This document shows positions 17,990 to 22,736 of a DNA stretch of 22,736 nucleotides, one piece after another. Below the pieces are notes generated by a model. That model was not told the origin of the DNA, made no database searches, and saw nothing but the letters and a program-made list of their open reading frames with translations. Positions within the stretch are counted from its first letter, which is position 1. Each line of letters starts with the position of its first letter. A program made the translations under genes and the position numbers. Source of the DNA: Prevotella sp. (GTDB lineage Bacteria > Bacteroidota > Bacteroidia > Bacteroidales > Bacteroidaceae); the NCBI GenBank assembly GCA_021203705.1, contig JAJQAR010000187.1, forward strand, positions 1 to 22,736. The letters are read 5' to 3'.

Positions 17990-18025
17990 TAACTTTACGA
18001 ACGGAAAAACTTAATTATTAAGATC

Positions 18026-19687
18026 ATGAAACAATTAATACAAATCCGTTGCAAAAATAATAAAAAAATACAAAACATTGAAATCGGGAGCACACTTTCT
18101 GATGTTTTTAATGAATTTAATTTAAAGATGGACTACGGACCCATCAGTGCAAAGGTGAACAACAAGGTGGAGGGTCTCACGTTTAAAGTGTACCATAACA
18201 TGGATGTGGAGTTTCTTGACGTCACGTCATCATCGGGTGCACGCGCCTACACCAGAACGCTATTTTTCGTACTCTGTAAAGCCATGAATGACCTATATCC
18301 GGGAATACCTGTGATAATAGACATACCTGTGTCTAACGGCTATTACTGCAATATCGAGTTAGGACACCCTGTAACAAAGGAGGAGGCTGACACTGTCCAC
18401 AAAAGAATGCAGGAGATAATAGATGCAAAAATGCCGATAGTTCGCCACGACTGCCCTACTGAGGATGCCATAAAGATGTTCTCGGAATTAGGTAAGGAGT
18501 CAAAGGTGAAACTGCTCAAGAGTGTGGGTACGCTTTACACTACATACTATGAGATTGACGGGTATAAAGACTATTTCTATGGGACGTTGCTCCCCAATAC
18601 AGGCGATTTGTATCTCTTCGGACTTGAGAAATACTATGATGGACTGTTGCTCCGCACACCATCGAAGGAAAACCCTTCGCAGCTCGGTGAACTGATAAGG
18701 CAAGACAAGATGTTCGAGATATTCTTAGAGCACCACCGTTGGCAGAAAATTCTTGGTGTGAGTACTGTGGGCGACTTCAACGAGGCAGTGCAGAAAGGGC
18801 ATGCCACAGAGCTGATAAATGTGTCGGAAGCATTGCAGGAGAGGAAAATAGCACGCATTGCCGACATGATAGTAGCGAAGAAAGGCGTGAGGGTAGTTCT
18901 TATCTCCGGTCCTTCATCAAGTGGTAAGACAACATTCTGCAAACGCCTCTCCGTGCAGTTGCTTACCTGCGGCATAAAACCCGTACCGATATCCCTTGAC
19001 GACTATTTTGTTGACCGTGAGAAAACGCCGAAAGACGAGAACGGGGAATACGACTACGAAAGTCTGTATGCCCTCGACATACCACTGCTGAACAAACAGC
19101 TCAATGAACTGTTTGCCGGCAAGGAGGTACAACTACCACGCTACAATTTCCAGACAGGAAAGAGTGAGCGCAACGGACAAAAGATGAAACTCAACGATGA
19201 CAACGTACTTATCCTTGAAGGAATCCACGGACTGAACCCCGAACTGACGGCACAGATACCAGAGGAGCAGAAATTCCGTGTTTACGCATCCGCACTGACA
19301 ACAATACTTCTTGACACCCACAACTATATACCCACTACTGACAACCGACTGTTGCGCCGCATTATCCGTGACAACAAATACCGTGGCGTGAATGCGGCAG
19401 ATACCATCAAGCGGTGGGCAAGCGTGCGTGCAGGTGAGAAAAAATGGATTTTCCCGTTCCAGGAGAACGCCGACGTGATGTTCAACACCGCCCTGTTATT
19501 CGAACTCGCCGTAATAAAGACACAGGCAGAACCACTGTTGCGGCAAGTGCCTGAGAATGTAGAGGAGCATGCAGAGGCATACCGACTGTTGAAATTCCTG
19601 CAATACATCTCACCAATACCAAACCGCCAGTTGCCGCCAACTTCACTGTTGAGGGAGTTCCTTGGAGGCAGTTCGTTTAAATATTGA
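18026..19687 (+). CDS. TGS-domain nucleoside (uridine) kinase fusion
   Basis: This 553-aa cytoplasmic protein joins a threonyl-tRNA-synthetase-like N-terminus to a phosphoribulokinase/uridine-kinase domain. The TGS-like part (about 1-68) has a ubiquitin-like pattern, and a second ThrRS-like region follows (about 70-235; GYYCNIELGHPVTKEEADTV resembles the TGS-linked editing domain). The kinase has Walker A GPSSSGKTT (295-303), SLDDYFVDRE and ILEGIHGLNPEL, so it should phosphorylate a nucleoside, probably uridine or cytidine, using a nucleotide triphosphate. The role of the ThrRS-like part is unknown. The ATG at 18026 is the natural start. It is a single-gene unit ending at a strong terminator (19732-19768). 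The architecture is known in Bacteroidetes and some Firmicutes/Thermotogae; the substrate is inferred. Confidence 0.9.
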   Translation: MKQLIQIRCKNNKKIQNIEIGSTLSDVFNEFNLKMDYGPISAKVNNKVEGLTFKVYHNMDVEFLDVTSSSGARAYTRTLFFVLCKAMNDLYPGIPVIIDIPVSNGYYCNIELGHPVTKEEADTVHKRMQEIIDAKMPIVRHDCPTEDAIKMFSELGKESKVKLLKSVGTLYTTYYEIDGYKDYFYGTLLPNTGDLYLFGLEKYYDGLLLRTPSKENPSQLGELIRQDKMFEIFLEHHRWQKILGVSTVGDFNEAVQKGHATELINVSEALQERKIARIADMIVAKKGVRVVLISGPSSSGKTTFCKRLSVQLLTCGIKPVPISLDDYFVDREKTPKDENGEYDYESLYALDIPLLNKQLNELFAGKEVQLPRYNFQTGKSERNGQKMKLNDDNVLILEGIHGLNPELTAQIPEEQKFRVYASALTTILLDTHNYIPTTDNRLLRRIIRDNKYRGVNAADTIKRWASVRAGEKKWIFPFQENADVMFNTALLFELAVIKTQAEPLLRQVPENVEEHAEAYRLLKFLQYISPIPNRQLPPTSLLREFLGGSSFKY

Positions 19688-19731
19688 CTTTCTGACAGGT
19701 TTATTCAGAAAATAATGAACAAATGTAATGA

Positions 19732-19768
19732 AAAACGTGCAAATAATGATTTTTTGCACGTTTTATTT
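19732..19768 (+). terminator. Rho-independent terminator of the nucleoside kinase gene
   Basis: AAAACGTGCAAA (19732-19743) and TTTGCACGTTTT (19753-19764) form a perfect 12-bp stem with a 9-base loop, followed by ATTT. It lies 44 bases after the stop and before the korA promoter. Confidence 0.85.
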
Positions 19769-19787
19769 AATATTTCCTTAAAAAGAT

Positions 19788-19818
19788 TTTGCAGTTTCAA
19801 CAATCTTTACGAACTTTG
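19788..19818 (+). promoter_or_regulatory. korAB promoter (-33/-7)
   Basis: TTTG (19788-19791), a 19-base spacer and GAACTTTG (19811-19818) match the Bacteroidetes -33/-7 pattern TTTG-N19-21-TAnnTTTG with one mismatch. It is the best two-part promoter in the window. It predicts a leader of about 95 bases before the korA ATG. Confidence 0.65.
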
Positions 19819-19833
19819 CATAATATTCTTTAA

Positions 19834-19874
19834 TCCACATTCTTGTCCTACCAAAAACAGGACTACGTGGACAA
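19834..19874 (+). promoter_or_regulatory. Structured korA leader
   Basis: In the predicted leader TCCAC (19834-19838) can pair with GTGGA (19867-19871), and GTCCT (19845-19849) with AGGAC (19859-19863). The TTGTCC at 19843-19848 could instead pair with GGACAA (19869-19874), so two exclusive folds are possible. No known riboswitch class is recognised. Confidence 0.3.
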
Positions 19875-19917
19875 GGTATTAGAGAGGGTTAAGGCAACAA
19901 TACACATTATATATAAT

Positions 19918-21768
19918 ATGACTGACGTAGTAGAAGTAAAAGAATTGAATGATGTCGTAGTACGTTTTTCGGGAGACTCTGGTGACGGAATGCAGTTGGC
20001 AGGCAACATTTTCTCGACTGTCTCCGCAGAGATAGGCAATGGCATATCGACGTTTCCCGACTATCCGGCAGACATCCGCGCCCCGCAAGGCTCATTGACG
20101 GGCGTTTCAGGATTTCAGGTTCATATCGGCGAGGGTGTAGTATATACACCTGGTGACCTCTGTGACGTGCTTGTGGCGATGAATGCCGCAGCATTGAAAA
20201 TGCAGTATAGATACACCAAACCACAGGCAACCATTATCATTGACACCGACAGTTTTGCGCCGAAGGACCTTGAGAGAGCACAGTTCAAGACAGACGACTA
20301 TCTTGGTGAGATGGGTATCGACCCGGACAGGGTAGTGGCGTGTCCGATAACAACGATGGTGAAACACTGTCTTGAGGGCAGCGGCATGGACAACAAGGCA
20401 ATACTGAAATGCCGTAATATGTTCGCTCTCGGCTTGGTATGCTGGTTGTTCAACCGTGACTTGGAGCTTGTTGCCAATTTCCTGAAAGAGAAATTCGCAA
20501 GGAAGCCACAGATAGCAGAGAATAACATCAAGGTGGTGAACGCCGGTTATGACTATGGTCACAACGCCCACGCAAGCGTGCCTTCAACATACCGTATTGA
20601 ATCGAAGGTTAAGGTGAAGGGCCGCTATATGGATATCACAGGTAACAAGGCAACGGCATACGGACTGATTGCAGCAGCAGAGAAAGCAGGTTTGAAGCTC
20701 TATCTCGGCTCATATCCTATAACACCAGCCACCGACATACTGCACGAACTGTCAAAACATAAGTCATGCGGCGTGATAACAGTGCAGTGTGAGGATGAGA
20801 TCTCAGGTTGTGCAAGTGCAGTAGGAGCATCCTTCGCAGGTGCATTGGCAGCTACTTCAACGTCAGGCCCTGGTATCTGTCTGAAAAGTGAGGCTATGAA
20901 CCTTGCCGTTATCGATGAGCTACCACTTGTGATAATCGACGTACAGCGTGGCGGCCCGTCAACGGGACTTCCTACAAAGAGTGAGCAGACCGACCTGTTG
21001 CAGGCACTTTTCGGGCGCAACGGCGAGTCACCAATGCCAGTTATCGCAGCAAAAAGTCCTACTGACTGTTTTGATGCAGTTTATGAGGCATCGAAAATAG
21101 CTTTGGAGCATCTAACGCCAGTGGTATTGCTCACCGACGCCTTTGTAGCCAACGGATCAGCAGCATGGAAACTACCGACAATGGAAGAGTTGCCAGACAT
21201 ACATCCGCATTATGCACCGGCAGAGCAGAAAGGCAGTTATTCGCCTTACCACCGTGACCCGGAGAGTGGCGCACGCTATTGGGCAATTCCCGGTACGGAA
21301 GGCTACTCACACATATTAGGCGGTTTGGAAAAGGACGGTAACACGGGAGCTATCTCCACAGATCCGGAGAACCACGACAAGATGTGCCGTCTGAGGGCTG
21401 AGAAAGTGGCAAAGATAGAAGTGCCAGACCTTCACGTATATGGTGATAAGGATGATGCAGAACTGCTCATCGTTGGTTTCGGCGGTACATTCGGTCATCT
21501 TTATTCCGCTATGGACGAATTGAGGAAAGCAGGGAACAAGGTGGCATTAACCCACTTTAAATTCATCAATCCATTGCCAAAGAACACCGCAGAGGTACTT
21601 ATGAAATACAAGAAGGTGGTTGTTGCAGAGCAGAACTTAGGTCAGCTTGCCGCATATCTGCGCATGAACGTTGACGGATTTGTTCCTTACAAATATAATG
21701 AGGTGAAAGGACAACCTTTCGTAGTCAGTCAGTTGGTAAAATCTTTCGAGAAGATTTTAACTGACTGA
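19918..21768 (+). CDS. korA: 2-oxoacid:ferredoxin oxidoreductase, alpha subunit (fused gamma-alpha)
   Basis: With KorB it decarboxylates a 2-oxoacid, most likely 2-oxoglutarate, to the acyl-CoA and reduced ferredoxin, or the reverse. The N-terminal gamma-type domain (about 1-190) starts VVVRFSGDSGDGMQLAGNIF and has PDYPADIRAPQGSLTGVSGF. The alpha domain (about 205-616) has GSYPITPATDILHELSKH, QCEDEISGCASAVGASFAG and QRGGPSTGLPTKSEQTDLLQ, all typical of the PFOR/KOR pyrimidine-binding and CoA regions. The ATG at 19918 (MTDVVEVKELNDVVVRF) gives 616 aa, normal for the fused form; an in-frame TTG at 19843 would add 25 residues and is rejected. It is followed by korB after 86 bases. A 19-bp hairpin covers its last codons. 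Confidence 0.95.
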   Translation: MTDVVEVKELNDVVVRFSGDSGDGMQLAGNIFSTVSAEIGNGISTFPDYPADIRAPQGSLTGVSGFQVHIGEGVVYTPGDLCDVLVAMNAAALKMQYRYTKPQATIIIDTDSFAPKDLERAQFKTDDYLGEMGIDPDRVVACPITTMVKHCLEGSGMDNKAILKCRNMFALGLVCWLFNRDLELVANFLKEKFARKPQIAENNIKVVNAGYDYGHNAHASVPSTYRIESKVKVKGRYMDITGNKATAYGLIAAAEKAGLKLYLGSYPITPATDILHELSKHKSCGVITVQCEDEISGCASAVGASFAGALAATSTSGPGICLKSEAMNLAVIDELPLVIIDVQRGGPSTGLPTKSEQTDLLQALFGRNGESPMPVIAAKSPTDCFDAVYEASKIALEHLTPVVLLTDAFVANGSAAWKLPTMEELPDIHPHYAPAEQKGSYSPYHRDPESGARYWAIPGTEGYSHILGGLEKDGNTGAISTDPENHDKMCRLRAEKVAKIEVPDLHVYGDKDDAELLIVGFGGTFGHLYSAMDELRKAGNKVALTHFKFINPLPKNTAEVLMKYKKVVVAEQNLGQLAAYLRMNVDGFVPYKYNEVKGQPFVVSQLVKSFEKILTD

Positions 21769-21769
21769 C
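21724..21769 (+). repeat. Long hairpin over the korA stop codon
   Basis: GTCAGTCAGT (21724-21733) pairs with ACTGACTGAC (21760-21769), then after a 3-base bulge (TGG) TAAAATCTT (21737-21745) pairs with AAGATTTTA (21751-21759). This is 19 bp in all around a TCGAG loop. It includes the last codons and the TGA (21766-21768) of korA. No T-run follows, so it is not a classic terminator. It may slow ribosomes, protect or process the mRNA, or tune korB relative to korA. Confidence 0.75.
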
Positions 21770-21776
21770 AACAGTG

Positions 21777-21847
21777 TTAAGAATTAAGAGTTAAGAGTTC
21801 GCTCTTGCTTGAGAGTTGTTTTGCGAGATAATAATAATTCTCAATTT
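21777..21847. repeat. AT-rich repeat (copy B) in the korA-korB junction
   Basis: TTAAGAA, TTAAGAG, TTAAGAG (21777-21797) are followed by TTCG and a core containing TTGCTTG, TGCGAGATAA and ATAATTCTCAATTT. It aligns without gaps to 13545-13615; ends are conserved and about ten central bases differ. It occupies almost all of the intergenic space and stops eight bases before the korB ATG. Confidence 0.65.
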
Positions 21848-21854
21848 TAATAAT

Positions 21855-22736
21855 ATGAATTATACGGCACAAGATTATAAAAAAGGACAACCTCGCTGGT
21901 GTCCAGGTTGCGGAGACCATTTCTTTTTGGCTTCGCTGCACAAAGCGATGGCAGAATTGGGTGTTCCGCCATATATGACAGCAGTAATATCTGGTATCGG
22001 CTGTTCCAGTCGTTTACCATATTACGTAAATACGTATGCCATGCAGACGATACACGGTCGTGCGGCTGCGATAGCTACCGGTGCGAAAGTGGCAAATCCA
22101 GAACTTACAGTCTGGCAGATAAGCGGAGACGGTGATGGACTTGCCATCGGCGGCAATCATTTCATCCATGCCATGAGGCGCAATATCGACATCAACATGA
22201 TATTGCTGAACAACAAGATCTACGGTCTTACGAAAGGACAATACTCCCCTACCTCACCACGTGGATTTGTCAGTAAGTCATCCCCTTACGGAACTGTTGA
22301 GGACCCATTCTTGCCAGCAGAACTCTGTTTCGGCGCACGCGGTCATTTCTTCGCACGTGCCGTGGCTACCGATGCAGAAGGAACGGTAGAGATACTGAAA
22401 GCAGCCAAACTGCATAAGGGAGCCTCTGTATGCGAGATTTTGCAGAACTGCGTAATCTTCAACAACGGCTGTTACGACCCTATATACACCAAGGCAGGCA
22501 GAAAGCAAAATACCATACATGTACGCCACGGAGAACCGCTTATCTTCGGTGAGAACAACGAATATGGACTGGTACAACAGGGTTTCGGCTTGAAGGTGGT
22601 GAAAATCGGTGAGAACGGCATAACAGAGAAGGACATCCTTGTTCATGACGCACATTGCGAGGACAACACTTTGCAACTGAAACTCGCCATGATGGACAAC
22701 GAGCATGGTTTCCCTGTTGCCCTTGGTGTAATCAGG
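21855..22736 (+). CDS. korB: 2-oxoacid:ferredoxin oxidoreductase, beta subunit (partial)
   Basis: The frame is open from the ATG at 21855 to the window edge (294 codons, no stop), so the 3' end is missing; the family is about 335 aa. KorB holds the thiamine diphosphate and an iron-sulfur cluster. Visible features are RWCPGCGDH (cluster Cys pair), SGIGCSSRLPYY, HGRAAAIATGAK, the TPP/Mg motif SGDGDGLAIGGNH ending in ILLNN, then IYGLTKGQYSPTSPRG, which is typical of 2-oxoglutarate and related oxidoreductases. The next residues (VCEILQNC) hold a further family Cys. It forms the holoenzyme with the korA product just upstream, with transcription from the promoter at 19788-19818. The exact 2-oxoacid (2-oxoglutarate or another) is an inference. 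Confidence 0.95.
   Translation, partial: MNYTAQDYKKGQPRWCPGCGDHFFLASLHKAMAELGVPPYMTAVISGIGCSSRLPYYVNTYAMQTIHGRAAAIATGAKVANPELTVWQISGDGDGLAIGGNHFIHAMRRNIDINMILLNNKIYGLTKGQYSPTSPRGFVSKSSPYGTVEDPFLPAELCFGARGHFFARAVATDAEGTVEILKAAKLHKGASVCEILQNCVIFNNGCYDPIYTKAGRKQNTIHVRHGEPLIFGENNEYGLVQQGFGLKVVKIGENGITEKDILVHDAHCEDNTLQLKLAMMDNEHGFPVALGVIR

Noticed and set aside
19843..19917. N-terminal extension of KorA from a TTG
   Set aside because: The extra 25 residues are not part of the family, and the ATG at 19918 directly precedes the conserved domain.
20107..20571. 154-codon open frame on the minus strand
   Set aside because: It lies fully inside korA on the other strand, with no promoter or motif support.
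22278..22706. 142-codon open frame on the minus strand
   Set aside because: It is antisense to korB, whose conserved TPP and Cys motifs show the real coding strand.

Overview
The window looks like chromosomal DNA from a member of the Bacteroidales, most likely Prevotella/Segatella or a close relative. The evidence is threefold. Upstream regions carry Bacteroidetes-type -7 elements (TAnnTTTG) rather than E. coli-type -35/-10 boxes. The gene repertoire fits this group: an OstA-like protein beside two SurA/PpiC-like isomerases, a long-form IspG, a TGS-uridine kinase fusion, an NptA-PhoU fusion and KorAB. The fragment at the left edge ends in the NLNGQRV...GVYILNGKK tail common on secreted Prevotella proteins. 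No phage, IS element, CRISPR array, tRNA or rRNA was seen; this is a compact core-genome segment with few accessory features.

Layout. (1) 1-317: the 3' end of a secreted-protein gene (+) and two hairpin terminators. (2) 316-9118 (-): guaB, ppiC-like, surA-like, ostA-like, a 100-aa membrane protein and mutL. From ppiC onward the genes are very tightly packed (4-bp gaps and 4-bp ATGA overlaps), so one transcription unit appears to combine GTP synthesis, outer-membrane biogenesis and mismatch repair. (3) 9344-10042 (+): a small outer-membrane beta-barrel protein. (4) 10077-13491 (-): purE, ispG and a bleomycin-hydrolase-like lipoprotein peptidase. (5) 13530-13640: an AT-rich palindromic repeat. 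(6) 13685-15807 (-): rpoN (sigma-54) overlapping a PAP2-like membrane protein. (7) 16018-16203 (+): a 61-aa His-rich single-pass membrane protein, divergent from rpoN. (8) 16232-17938 (-): an Na+/phosphate cotransporter with a PhoU-like tail. (9) 18026-19687 (+): the TGS-nucleoside kinase fusion with a clear terminator. (10) 19918-22736 (+): korA and korB, running off the right edge.

The genes are mostly housekeeping: purine synthesis (guaB, purE), isoprenoid precursors (ispG), envelope assembly (ppiC/surA/ostA), central carbon (korAB), transcription (rpoN) and repair (mutL). I found no clear novel multi-gene system. The most unusual things are structural: a 19-bp hairpin embedded in the end of korA and its stop codon; a 71-bp repeat present both inside the korA-korB junction and upstream of purE; an 8-residue D-S-L repeat shared by the adjacent SurA-like and OstA-like proteins; a MutL whose endonuclease-site residues look replaced; and a surface-lipoprotein peptidase with no ATG start available.
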